In this document: one piece after another, positions 1-7,668 of the stretch
Position numbering within the stretch: position 1 is the stretch's first letter
Layout: each line of letters begins with the position of its first letter
NCBI GenBank assembly: GCA_020847555.1
Contig: JADLBT010000165.1
Coordinates: 1 to 19,010 of the forward strand
DNA from: Gemmataceae bacterium
Lineage (GTDB): Bacteria; Planctomycetota; Planctomycetia; Gemmatales; Gemmataceae
Length of the DNA: 19,010 nucleotides
Direction of reading: 5' to 3'
Program-made: the position numbers and the translations under genes
The notes under the pieces: model-generated
The model's database searches: none
Seen by the model: the letters and a program-made list of their open reading frames with translations, nothing else
What the model was told of the DNA's origin: nothing

Positions 1-275
1 ACATGGCATGTTCCCGGCAGGAGGTGGGCCAGAGACAGCAGCTGGAGAATCATTCTACTTCTTCGCGTATGGCGACGCCAGCGTACCGCCGCCCCACGCG
101 CCGGCGTAATAGCGGCAGCTTTCTTGCCTCGACTGCCCCCAATCCGTCGCGCCGTTTGGCCTTTTCTGCCGTTATGACCCATATTTGAGGCAAGGAGCGA
201 GAGGCCCGCCCGATGGGTCGGCGTGGAAGAAGCGGACGGCGGCCTCCTGTCCGGCATCCGGGGAGAAACCAGAGC
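1..275. other. Left-edge region, no supported gene
   Basis: I see no gene I can support here. On the minus strand a frame starting with an ATG at 182-180 stays open to the window edge (60 codons, very rich in Arg and Lys). It has no convincing Shine-Dalgarno sequence and no family motif, so I do not call it a gene. On the plus strand an AAGGAG at 193-198 lies 14 nt before the alternative ATG at 213 of the next gene, which is too far for a normal ribosome site. Confidence 0.3.
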
Positions 276-1715
276 ATGTCCCGCGCGATCAACCTCCGTG
301 GCGCCGCCGCGCGTTTGTCCGCCCTCGGCGCGGTGGCCCGCGCCGCCGTCCTGATCCTGCCGGCCGGCCTGCTCGCGCTGGCCGCCCTGCGCGCCCCCGA
401 GGGCAACCGGATGATGCTCTGGTTGGGGACCGGGCTGCAGGGGGGGTGCTGCCTGTTGACCCTGTCCAACCGCCGCGGGTGGCGCCAGTCGATCGGCCCG
501 ACCGTCATCACTCTGTACCTGGTGGCCCTGGCCTGGCTGTGGTGGGGCGACGGGCGCGACGACTGGTACACCCACCTGAGCAAGTCGGTGCTGCTGGTGG
601 TGCCGCTGGCCGTGTTCGCCCACCAGACGCTGACCGAGTCCGGGGCGCCGGCGATCCGGCGGGCGCGCGGGTTGGCGGACCGGCTGGCGGAGCGCAAGGA
701 GTGGCCGACCGACCTGGCGGCGTGCCGGCAGTTGCCGGAGGTCAAGGCGCTGCGGGCCGCCCTGGCGATGGACGCGGCCCCGGCCCTGGCCCTGCTCCAC
801 CACCCGCGCCCGGAGGTGCGCGTCGCCGCCCTGTCCGCCCTGGAGTTCCGCAAGGACTGGCGGCGGGGTCAGGCCGAGCTGGTCCTCCAGACGGCCCAGC
901 ATGCCGAGCAGCCGATCGTTCGGGCGGCGGCCGTCAGCGCCCTGGCGAACATGGACGACCCGCACCTGATCGAGGCCGTCGCCCAGTTCCTGCACGATCC
1001 GAGCTGGGAGGTGCGGCGGGCCGCGACCGAGTCGCTGCTGTGGGACACCGCCCAGCGCTGGAGCTGGATCCGCTACACCGTCCGCCGGGTGCTGGCGGAT
1101 CCCCTCTACCAGAACGACGGAGCCCTGTGCCCCAGCGGCGTCCTCCTCTCCCCCGAGGCGGTCAATGACCTGACCGGCTGGTGCGCCGAGAAGGGCGTGC
1201 TGGCGATCCGGGCGGCCCTGACGCTGGCGGTCCACTACACCCGCGCCCTGACGGAGCAGCCGGACGGGGCACTGGTCGAGTCGCTGCGCAGGCAGCTGGC
1301 CTCGCCCCCGACGCCGGCGGTCCTGCGCATCGAGCTGGGGCGCGTCCTGCAGACGCACCAGGAGCTGGATCCGCCGCTGCTGGAGAAGTTGCTGGCGCCG
1401 TCGAACCCCGCGCCGCTACGGCTGACGGCGGTCGAGACCCTGCTGGCCGACCACACGGAGGGTCCGCTGCACGCGATGGCGCTGGCGACCCTGCGCGACC
1501 TGGCCCGGCTGCCGAACCGCGAGATCGCGCTGGCGACGGCGGACGTGATTCAGCGCCGCCTCGGCGTGGACCTGGGGCTCGGGCTGGGACAGCCACTGCC
1601 GCCGATCCACTCGCGCCAGGCGGCTGAGGTCACCCGCCGGGTGATGCGCTGGGCGGTGCAGTTCGATGCCCAGGAGGACACCGAGGACTCGCGCATCATC
1701 GCGCAGCGCGGCTGA
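276..1715 (+). CDS. Membrane-anchored HEAT-repeat protein
   Basis: The 479-residue product has an N-terminal membrane region followed by a helical-repeat domain. Hydrophobic stretches at about residues 19-39, 46-64, 74-90 and 100-117 look like four membrane helices. From about residue 170 the chain shows HEAT-like alpha repeats, for example PEVRVAALSALE, PIVRAAAVSALANM and WEVRRAATESLLWD. Such repeats usually bind partner proteins; no catalytic motif is visible. I chose the ATG at 276 because GGAG at 262-265 sits about 10 nt upstream. An in-frame ATG at 213 would add 21 Arg-rich residues with poorer ribosome spacing. A strong palindrome lies 25 nt after the TGA stop. Function is unknown; scaffolding or sensing at the membrane is only a guess. 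Confidence 0.8.
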   Translation: MSRAINLRGAAARLSALGAVARAAVLILPAGLLALAALRAPEGNRMMLWLGTGLQGGCCLLTLSNRRGWRQSIGPTVITLYLVALAWLWWGDGRDDWYTHLSKSVLLVVPLAVFAHQTLTESGAPAIRRARGLADRLAERKEWPTDLAACRQLPEVKALRAALAMDAAPALALLHHPRPEVRVAALSALEFRKDWRRGQAELVLQTAQHAEQPIVRAAAVSALANMDDPHLIEAVAQFLHDPSWEVRRAATESLLWDTAQRWSWIRYTVRRVLADPLYQNDGALCPSGVLLSPEAVNDLTGWCAEKGVLAIRAALTLAVHYTRALTEQPDGALVESLRRQLASPPTPAVLRIELGRVLQTHQELDPPLLEKLLAPSNPAPLRLTAVETLLADHTEGPLHAMALATLRDLARLPNREIALATADVIQRRLGVDLGLGLGQPLPPIHSRQAAEVTRRVMRWAVQFDAQEDTEDSRIIAQRG

Positions 1716-1740
1716 CGGCCGGCCAGGTGCCGTGCGGTAG

Positions 1741-1800
1741 TTGCCAACCCTGCCGACGAGCCCCAGGCGCCCGCGCGGGCGCCGGGGGCTCGTTTGGCAA
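1741..1800 (+). terminator. Long GC-rich hairpin after the HEAT-repeat gene
   Basis: Positions 1756-1774 and 1775-1793 are reverse complements over 19 nt with a single mismatch and no spacer, so the hairpin closes with a minimal loop. An outer pair, TTGCCAA at 1741-1747 and TTGGCAA at 1794-1800, extends the fold. It begins 25 nt after the stop codon of the upstream gene. Only a short T-rich tail (GTTTGG) follows, so it is not a textbook intrinsic terminator. It could instead be an mRNA 3'-end stabiliser or a cruciform. Confidence 0.5.
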
Positions 1801-1874
1801 CCGCTCCCAGGCCGCCAGCGGCAGGGTTTCAGTTCACCTGCGCACACTTCCCCCAGCCCCAGGCCCCCCGACCC

Positions 1875-1903
1875 TTGACGCCGGCCCGGTCCGTGCGTGT
1901 CAT
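1875..1903 (+). promoter_or_regulatory. Possible sigma70-type promoter for the S46 peptidase
   Basis: TTGACG at 1875-1880 matches five of six bases of the -35 consensus. TGTCAT at 1898-1903 matches four of six bases of the -10 consensus, and the spacer is 17 nt. The start codon lies about 70 nt downstream. The assignment rests on pattern matching only, and the -10 is weak. Confidence 0.3.
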
Positions 1904-1971
1904 ACCACCGCGGGCGCGGCGGTCTGTACCTCGGCCGGCCCGCGGGGCACTCTGCTGAAAGGCCGGCCACC

Positions 1972-4044
1972 GTGAAACGACTTCTTCTCCCGCTCGGGCT
2001 GCTGTCGGTCCTCGTCGGTGGGCGGACCCGCGCCGACGAGGGAATGTACCTGCTCAACCGCCCGCCGCGCGAACTGCTCCAGAAGAAATACCGCTTCGAC
2101 CTCGCTGACGCCTGGCTACAGCGGGCCATGAAGGCGTCGGTGCGCTTCAACAACGGCGGGTCCGGCGGGTTCGTCTCGCCCGACGGGCTGACGGCCACCA
2201 ACCACCACGTCGGCGCCGGCCTGATCCAGAAACTGAGCGTCGGCGGGAAGGACTACCTGCGCGACGGCTTTTACGCGCGCACCTGCGCGCAGGAGCTGAA
2301 GTGCCCCGACCTGGAGCTGAACGTCCTCCAGAACATCACCGACGTGACCGAGCGCGTGCAGGCGGCCGTCAAGCCGGGGCTGACGCCCGCCCAGGCGGAG
2401 GCCGCGCGTCGCGGGGCGATCGCCCGGATCGAGAAGGAATCGCTCGCGAAGACCGGCCTGCGCAGCGACGTCGTCACTCTCTACCACGGCGGGCTGTATC
2501 ACCTCTACCGTTACAAGAAGTACACCGACGTCCGGCTGGTGTTCGCCCCGGAGCGGGCCGGCGCCTCGTTCGGCGGCGACGTGGACAACTTCGAGTACCC
2601 CCGCTACTGCCTGGACGTCTGCTTCTTCCGGGCCTATGAGAACGGCGCGCCGGCGCAAACGCCCGACTACTTCCGGTGGAGCACGCAGGGGCCGAAGGAG
2701 GGGGATCTCGTTTTCGTCTCCGGCCACCCCGGGACAACGAACCGGCTCGAAACCCTCGCCCGCCTGAAACACCGCCGCGATCTGACGCTGCCCTACACGC
2801 TGCGTCTGCTGCGCCAGCGCGAGGCGCTGTACCAGCAAGTCTCGGAGGAGTCGCCCGACCAGGAGCGCATGGCCCGGACCGACCTCTATTCCGTCGCCAA
2901 CGCCCGCAAGGCGTACACCGGGCAGTACCACGGCCTGCTCGATCCGGCCATCATCGCCCGCAAGGAGGCGGACGAGGCGGCGCTGCGCCAGTTCGTGGAC
3001 GCCGACCCGAAGCGCCGCAAGCGCTACGGCCCGGCGTGGCAGCAGATCGCCAGGGCTGAGGAGGAACTGGCGCCCTTCGAGGTAGAGTACTTCCTGCTGG
3101 AGCGTGGCGACGGGTTCGACAGCCGGCTGTTCCGCATCGCGCGGGCGATCGTCCGGCTGACCGAGGAGGTGGTGAAGGACGACGCCGACCGGCTGCGCGA
3201 GTATCGCTCGGCCGCCCTGGAGTCGCTGAAGTTCCAGCTATTCTCGCCCGCCCCCATCTACCCCGAGCTGGAGCGCGCGAAGCTGGCCGGGTCGCTGGCG
3301 TTCCTGGCCGAGGTGCTCGGCGGGGAGCATCCGGTAGTGGTCAAGGCGCTTGGGGGCAAGGGGCCGGCTGCCCGCGCCGCCGAGCTGGTCGCCGGATCGA
3401 AGCTGAAGGATCCGGCCGCGCGGCGCGCCCTGGTCGAGGGCGGCAGGGAGGCGGCCGCGAAGTCGTCCGACACCATGATCCGTTTCGCCCGCCTGCTCGA
3501 CGACGCGGCGCGCGCGCTGCGCAAGCGCCACGACGAGCTGGAGGAGGTCGAGCGCCAGGCTTACGCGAACATCGCGAAGGCGCGCTTCGAGCGCCACGGG
3601 ACCAGCGTCCCGCCGGACGCGACGTTCACCCTGCGGTTGGCGTTCGGCGTCGTGAAGGGATACCAGGTCGCCGGCGAGGAGATCCCGTTCGCGACGACGT
3701 TCGCGGGCCTGTACAGGCGGGCGGAGGAGCAGAAATACCGCGAGCCGTTTACCCTGCCGCGGCGCTGGCTCGACGGCAAGGGAAAGGTGGACCTGGCGAC
3801 CCCGATGAACTTCGTCTCGACGGCGGACACGATCGGCGGCAACTCCGGCAGCCCGGTGCTGAACCGGGCCGGCGAGCTGGTCGGCCTCAACTTCGACCGG
3901 AACCGCCACGGCCTGATCCGCAACTACGTCTACACCGACGAGCAGGCGCGGCACGTCTCGGTCCATTGCCGCGCCGTCCTGGAAGCGCTGCGCCGGTTGT
4001 ATGGCGCCGACGACCTGACGCGCGAACTGACCGGCGGCCGGTGA
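1972..4044 (+). CDS. S46-family dipeptidyl-peptidase, DPP11-like
   Basis: This is a secreted serine exopeptidase that should release dipeptides from the N-terminus of oligopeptides. The 690-residue length fits the family (about 700). The GTG start is followed by a hydrophobic signal peptide (residues 1-21), which supports this start over an upstream ATG at 1897. Chymotrypsin-fold motifs are present: TATNHHVG with His79, FGGDVDNFEYPR with Asp203 as probable acid, and GGNSGSPVLN with Ser625. The S1-pocket position, 18 residues after the serine, is Arg643 in LNFDRN. In Porphyromonas DPP11 the serine and arginine are residues 655 and 673, and that Arg selects Asp or Glu at P1; DPP7 has Gly. The substrate call is therefore an inference from one residue. 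The product probably acts in the periplasm or outside the cell in peptide feeding. Confidence 0.9.
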   Translation: MKRLLLPLGLLSVLVGGRTRADEGMYLLNRPPRELLQKKYRFDLADAWLQRAMKASVRFNNGGSGGFVSPDGLTATNHHVGAGLIQKLSVGGKDYLRDGFYARTCAQELKCPDLELNVLQNITDVTERVQAAVKPGLTPAQAEAARRGAIARIEKESLAKTGLRSDVVTLYHGGLYHLYRYKKYTDVRLVFAPERAGASFGGDVDNFEYPRYCLDVCFFRAYENGAPAQTPDYFRWSTQGPKEGDLVFVSGHPGTTNRLETLARLKHRRDLTLPYTLRLLRQREALYQQVSEESPDQERMARTDLYSVANARKAYTGQYHGLLDPAIIARKEADEAALRQFVDADPKRRKRYGPAWQQIARAEEELAPFEVEYFLLERGDGFDSRLFRIARAIVRLTEEVVKDDADRLREYRSAALESLKFQLFSPAPIYPELERAKLAGSLAFLAEVLGGEHPVVVKALGGKGPAARAAELVAGSKLKDPAARRALVEGGREAAAKSSDTMIRFARLLDDAARALRKRHDELEEVERQAYANIAKARFERHGTSVPPDATFTLRLAFGVVKGYQVAGEEIPFATTFAGLYRRAEEQKYREPFTLPRRWLDGKGKVDLATPMNFVSTADTIGGNSGSPVLNRAGELVGLNFDRNRHGLIRNYVYTDEQARHVSVHCRAVLEALRRLYGADDLTRELTGGR

Positions 4045-4055
4045 TGCGGCGAAGA

Positions 4056-4087
4056 CCCCTCCCCCCTCCCCGGAACGGAGAGGGGAG
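4056..4087. repeat. Degenerate REP-like G/C-rich hairpin
   Basis: A C-run, CCCCTCCCCCCTCCCC, is followed after a short spacer by GGAGAGGGGAG and can fold into a hairpin. Its composition and order resemble one arm of the larger inverted repeat at 16072-16160. It starts 11 nt after the peptidase stop codon, so it may also serve as a 3'-end structure for that mRNA. Confidence 0.5.
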
Positions 4088-4186
4088 TGAGCAGAAAAAG
4101 AGGAAGCCAGAACCCACGGACTACGTCCCGTGAGCGAAGTGCCGGCCCCTGCCCTGGGTTTCTCCCACACCTGAAAGGAACCTTCG

Positions 4187-6763
4187 ATGCGTATCCCACG
4201 TACCGCGGCGGCGGCCCTCCTCCTCGGACTCGTCCCCCTCATCCCCGCCGACGAGATCGACAAGCTCAAGGTCGGCCAGCAGCCCGACGGCCGCATCGTC
4301 GTGCCCACGAACCAGATCCTCAAGCCGGCCGGGAAACAGGTCATCTTCCCCGGCCGGCCGGTCGCCCTCGCTCTCATCGACGACGGCAAGACGCTCGCCG
4401 TCCAGAACAAGACGGGACTCGTCTTCATCGACGTCGGTGCCGCCAGGGTCAAGCAAACCCTGACGTCGAAGGTCGGGCTGAGCGTCGTCGGACTCGTCGC
4501 GGCCGGCGACCGGATCTGCACGAGCGACGCGAAGGACCATGTGCGTGTCGCGGTTCGCAAAGGCAAGGGCGCCTATGCCTGGGATAAGACCATCCCGTTG
4601 AAAACCCCGGCGGTCGGCGGCGCCGCCCACCCGGCCGGGATGGCCCTGCGCACGCCCGGGGAGCTGTGGGTCTGCTCGACGCGCGGCAACAACGTTCAGC
4701 GCATCGACCTGAAGAAGGGTGCCGTCGCGGAGACGGTCGGGGTCGGGGTGGCGCCGTTCGCGATCTGCTTCCCGCGCGACGACCGCGCCTACGTCAGTAA
4801 CTGGGGCGGCAACCCGCCGAAGAAGGACGACCCGCAGGCGCCGTCCTCGAAAACCCCGGTGCGCATCGACCCGCGCACCGGCGTCGCGAACCACGGCTCC
4901 GTGTCGGTCCTCGCTCGGACCGACGGCGGATGGAAGCAGGTCAAGACCATCGACGTCGGCCTGCACCCGAGCGGACTGGCCATCAGTCCCGAGGGACGCT
5001 TCGTCTACGTCGCCAACGCCAACAGCGACACCGTCTCGGTCATCGACACCCGCACCGACAAGGTGGTCGAAACCATCTTCTGCCGCAGTGCGCACCGCCT
5101 GCCGTTCGGCAGCGGGACCAACGCCCTGGCCCTCAGCCCCGACGGCGGCACCCTCTACGCCGCCAACGGCACCAACAACTGCGTCGCCGTCGTGGCGCTG
5201 GCCGGCGGGTCGTCGGACGGACGCCAGACGGAGGCACGCCCGCGCGCCAGCATGCTCCTCGGCCTGATCCCGACCGGCTGGTATCCCGGCGGAGTGGTCG
5301 CGACGGCCAACCGGCTATTCGTCGCCAACGTCAAGGGCCACGGCTCGCTGGACGAGAAGCGCGCCAAGGAGAAGGGCAAGAACTCCCACGACCACCTCGG
5401 GTCGGTGTCGCTCATCGACATCCCGTCGGCCGAGAAGCTGGCCGGGTACACGAAGGAGGTCAACGCCAACAACCGGCTGACGTACAGCCTGGCCGGGCTG
5501 GAGAGGCCGCGCCCCGGCGTCAAGCCGGTCCCGGTGCCGCAGCGTCACGGCGAGCCGTCGGTGTTCAAGCACGTCATTTACGTCATTCGGGAGAATCGCA
5601 CCTACGACCAGGTGTTCGGCGACCTGAAGGAGGGGAACGGGGATCCGAACCTCGTCATGTTCGGCGAGAAGGTGACGCCGAACGCCCACGCTCTGGCCCG
5701 CCAGTTTACCCTGTTCGACAACTTCTACTGCTCCGGCGTCCTCAGCGCCGACGGCCACTCGTGGGTGAACGAGGCCTACGTCACCGACTATCTGGAGCGC
5801 GCCTTCGGCGGGTTCACGCGCAGCTACCCCTACGAGGGCAGCGACGCGCTGGCGTTCGCCCCGACCGGGTTCCTCTGGGACAACGCCCTGGTCAACAAGA
5901 AGACGTTCCGCAACTACGGCGAGTTCTGTCGCACCGTCTACACGCCGGCCAAGCCCTCGTGGACCGAGCTGTACCGGGACTTCAAGAACGGCACGCGCAA
6001 GGTGAAGGTCGAGGGCAAGCCGAACATGCACACCCTGAACGACTACAGCCACCCCGGCTACCCCGGCTTCTCGATGGTCATGCCGGACGTGTACCGGGCG
6101 AAGCTGTTCCTGGACGAGTTCAAGGAGTTCGAGCGCAAGGGCGACTTCCCGAACCTCGTGTACCTGTTCCTGCCCTGCGACCACACAAGCGGGACGCGGC
6201 CGGACGCGCCGACCCCGCGGGCGATGGTAGCGGACAACGACCTGGCGCTGGGGCGGGTGGTCGAGGCGGTCAGCAAGAGCAAGTTCTGGCGCGACACCTG
6301 CATCTTCGTCGTCGAGGACGATCCGCAGAATGGGTTCGACCATGTGGACGGCCACCGCACGATCGCCCTGGTGATCAGCCCGTACACGAAGCGCAAGTTT
6401 GTCGATCACACGAACTACAACCAGACCGGCATGGTCAAGACGATTGAGCTGATCCTCGGCCTGCCGCCGATGAACCAGCTCGACCTGTCGGCAACGCCGA
6501 TGCGGGCGTGCTTCCAGGAGCAGCCGGACCTGACGCCGTACACTCACCTGCCGAACCAGGTGCCGCTCGACGAGATGAACCCGCCGCTGAAGAAGCTCAA
6601 GGGCCAGGCGCTGTCCTGGGCGAAGAAGTCGCTGGAGTTGAACCTGGACGACGTGGACGCAGCGGACGAGGACACGTTCAATCGCATCCTCTGGCACGCG
6701 ACGCGCGGCGACCTGCCCTACCCGGCGCAGTTTGTTGGCCGGCGGGCGCCGGGGCGGGAGTAG
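4187..6763 (+). CDS. Secreted YncE-type beta-propeller fused to a phosphoesterase
   Basis: The 858-residue protein has a signal peptide (about residues 1-21). A propeller region of YVTN/YncE type follows to about residue 430, with repeats such as GRFVYVANANSDTVSVID and GGTLYAANGTNNCVAVV. From about residue 460 there is an alkaline-phosphatase-superfamily phosphoesterase domain of the phospholipase C-like group (PF04185 style), with VIYVIRENRTYDQVFGDL, SADGHSW, DHTSG and, near residue 715, DHVDGHRTIALVISPYTKR. This matches proteins annotated as bifunctional YncE family/alkaline phosphatase family. The substrate is unknown; phosphomonoesters or phospholipids are possible. AAAGGAA before the ATG supports the start. 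The TAG stop is the first three bases of a heptamer repeat array. Confidence 0.9.
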   Translation: MRIPRTAAAALLLGLVPLIPADEIDKLKVGQQPDGRIVVPTNQILKPAGKQVIFPGRPVALALIDDGKTLAVQNKTGLVFIDVGAARVKQTLTSKVGLSVVGLVAAGDRICTSDAKDHVRVAVRKGKGAYAWDKTIPLKTPAVGGAAHPAGMALRTPGELWVCSTRGNNVQRIDLKKGAVAETVGVGVAPFAICFPRDDRAYVSNWGGNPPKKDDPQAPSSKTPVRIDPRTGVANHGSVSVLARTDGGWKQVKTIDVGLHPSGLAISPEGRFVYVANANSDTVSVIDTRTDKVVETIFCRSAHRLPFGSGTNALALSPDGGTLYAANGTNNCVAVVALAGGSSDGRQTEARPRASMLLGLIPTGWYPGGVVATANRLFVANVKGHGSLDEKRAKEKGKNSHDHLGSVSLIDIPSAEKLAGYTKEVNANNRLTYSLAGLERPRPGVKPVPVPQRHGEPSVFKHVIYVIRENRTYDQVFGDLKEGNGDPNLVMFGEKVTPNAHALARQFTLFDNFYCSGVLSADGHSWVNEAYVTDYLERAFGGFTRSYPYEGSDALAFAPTGFLWDNALVNKKTFRNYGEFCRTVYTPAKPSWTELYRDFKNGTRKVKVEGKPNMHTLNDYSHPGYPGFSMVMPDVYRAKLFLDEFKEFERKGDFPNLVYLFLPCDHTSGTRPDAPTPRAMVADNDLALGRVVEAVSKSKFWRDTCIFVVEDDPQNGFDHVDGHRTIALVISPYTKRKFVDHTNYNQTGMVKTIELILGLPPMNQLDLSATPMRACFQEQPDLTPYTHLPNQVPLDEMNPPLKKLKGQALSWAKKSLELNLDDVDAADEDTFNRILWHATRGDLPYPAQFVGRRAPGRE

Positions 6764-6812
6764 GCAGTAGGCAGTGGGCAGTAGGCAGTAGCCCTGGTGC
6801 CTACTGCCTACT
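6761..6812. repeat. Inverted heptamer array TAGGCAG between convergent genes
   Basis: On the plus strand the units TAGGCAG, TAGGCAG, TGGGCAG and TAGGCAG run without gaps from 6761 to 6788. After a short gap the same unit appears inverted. Positions 6780-6791 and 6801-6812 are perfect 12-nt reverse complements with a 9-nt loop, so the block can also act as a bidirectional terminator. Both convergent genes take their TAG stop from the outer unit of their arm, at 6761-6763 on plus and 6810-6808 on minus. The shared arm sequence reads GGAGTAGGCAGTAGGCA on both strands. Confidence 0.85.
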
Positions 6813-7569
6813 CCTTCGCCGCTGGGCTGTAGCGCACCGAGCACTCGTTGTCGCGGTTGCGATGGCGCATCACCGGATGCTGGTGGACACGGTTGACCAC
6901 CTCGACCTTGTAGATCTGCTCGCGCGGCACGTGCCAGGTGACGTAGCAGTCCTTGCTGAGACCCTCGTCGCGGACCACCAGTTTGTCGTCGCTGTCGTGG
7001 ACGAAGATGTCCACGTCGGAGTCAAACTGGCTGGTGACCCAGACCTCGGCCTTCGTGTTGGCCGGGAACTTGATGCGCAGTGTGTGGGCCGTCCCCTTGC
7101 GCAGGCTGAAGGACGTCGGGTTGTCGGGGTTGCGCTGCCGGGCCAGGGTGGCGATGAGGATGATCCCGCCGACCACAACGAGGATGCCGACCAGGGCTCC
7201 CACCGCGATCAGCACCGGGTTGGCGCCGGAAGAGGACCGGCGCCGCCGGTAACGCGGCCGTTCCTCTTCCTCCTCCTCGTCCTCCTCCGGGCCGTAATCG
7301 CGCTCGAGCGGCCGAACCGGCGGGCGGGCCGGGTTTTCGACGTCGTTGAGGCGATACGTCTCGGCGGCCAGGGTCCGCACCGGCCGGGAGGTGGGGATGG
7401 CAGGAAACAGGCCCGGGACGGTTTGCGCGGGCGCCCAGTTCGCCATCCCTTCCGTCCAGACGAGGTCGTTGGGCCGCAGCTGACCGGCGCTGGTGTACTG
7501 CTTCAGCTCGTCCCTGCTCACCGGGCCGAGTTGCTGTCCGTTTTTCGCATAGTACCATTCGTCGGCCAT
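6808..7569 (-). CDS. GYF_2-domain single-pass membrane protein (paralogue 1)
   Basis: The 253-residue protein has an N-terminal GYF_2 domain (about residues 1-55, with WYYAKNGQQLGPVS, LVWTEGM and NWAPA). A Pro/Arg-rich linker with an acidic run (residues 95-103) and an RYRRRR patch precede a membrane helix at about 117-142. The C-terminal domain (about 155-250) carries SDVDIFVHD and KDCYVTWHVP. Basic residues before the helix suggest the GYF domain is cytoplasmic and the C-terminal domain is outside. GYF domains bind Pro-rich peptides; the outer domain resembles PPC-type beta-sandwich domains by its DVDxxV motif, which is my inference. GGGGAGAG 5-12 nt before the ATG supports the start. Its paralogue lies 99 nt upstream on the same strand. 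No function is known. Confidence 0.85.
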   Translation of the reverse strand: MADEWYYAKNGQQLGPVSRDELKQYTSAGQLRPNDLVWTEGMANWAPAQTVPGLFPAIPTSRPVRTLAAETYRLNDVENPARPPVRPLERDYGPEEDEEEEEERPRYRRRRSSSGANPVLIAVGALVGILVVVGGIILIATLARQRNPDNPTSFSLRKGTAHTLRIKFPANTKAEVWVTSQFDSDVDIFVHDSDDKLVVRDEGLSKDCYVTWHVPREQIYKVEVVNRVHQHPVMRHRNRDNECSVRYSPAAKE

Positions 7570-7668
7570 GGTGCTCTCCCCTGAAGTTCGTGCCGTCGGC
7601 GTCGCGGAAGGGCCTCGATCCGGCCGGATCGGCAGTCCGGCGAGGCACGGCGGGCTGCCGCGAGGCGC

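Noticed and set aside
50..853. 267-codon minus-strand frame
   Set aside because: It is antisense to the HEAT-repeat gene, is Arg/Ala/Pro-rich with no motif, and is typical of GC-rich shadow frames.
3238..4566. 442-codon minus-strand frame across the S46 and YncE genes
   Set aside because: It runs antisense over two well-supported genes and their gap, with no domain signal.
4930..6447. 505-codon plus-strand frame inside the YncE/phosphoesterase gene
   Set aside because: It is an out-of-frame shadow rich in Arg, Gln and Gly; the other frame has clear motifs.
6761..6812. Repeat array considered as a CRISPR
   Set aside because: The units are 7 nt long, contiguous and without spacers, so this is a simple tandem and inverted repeat.
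5315..6844. 509-codon minus-strand frame
   Set aside because: It is antisense to the phosphoesterase gene and crosses the heptamer array, with low-complexity composition.
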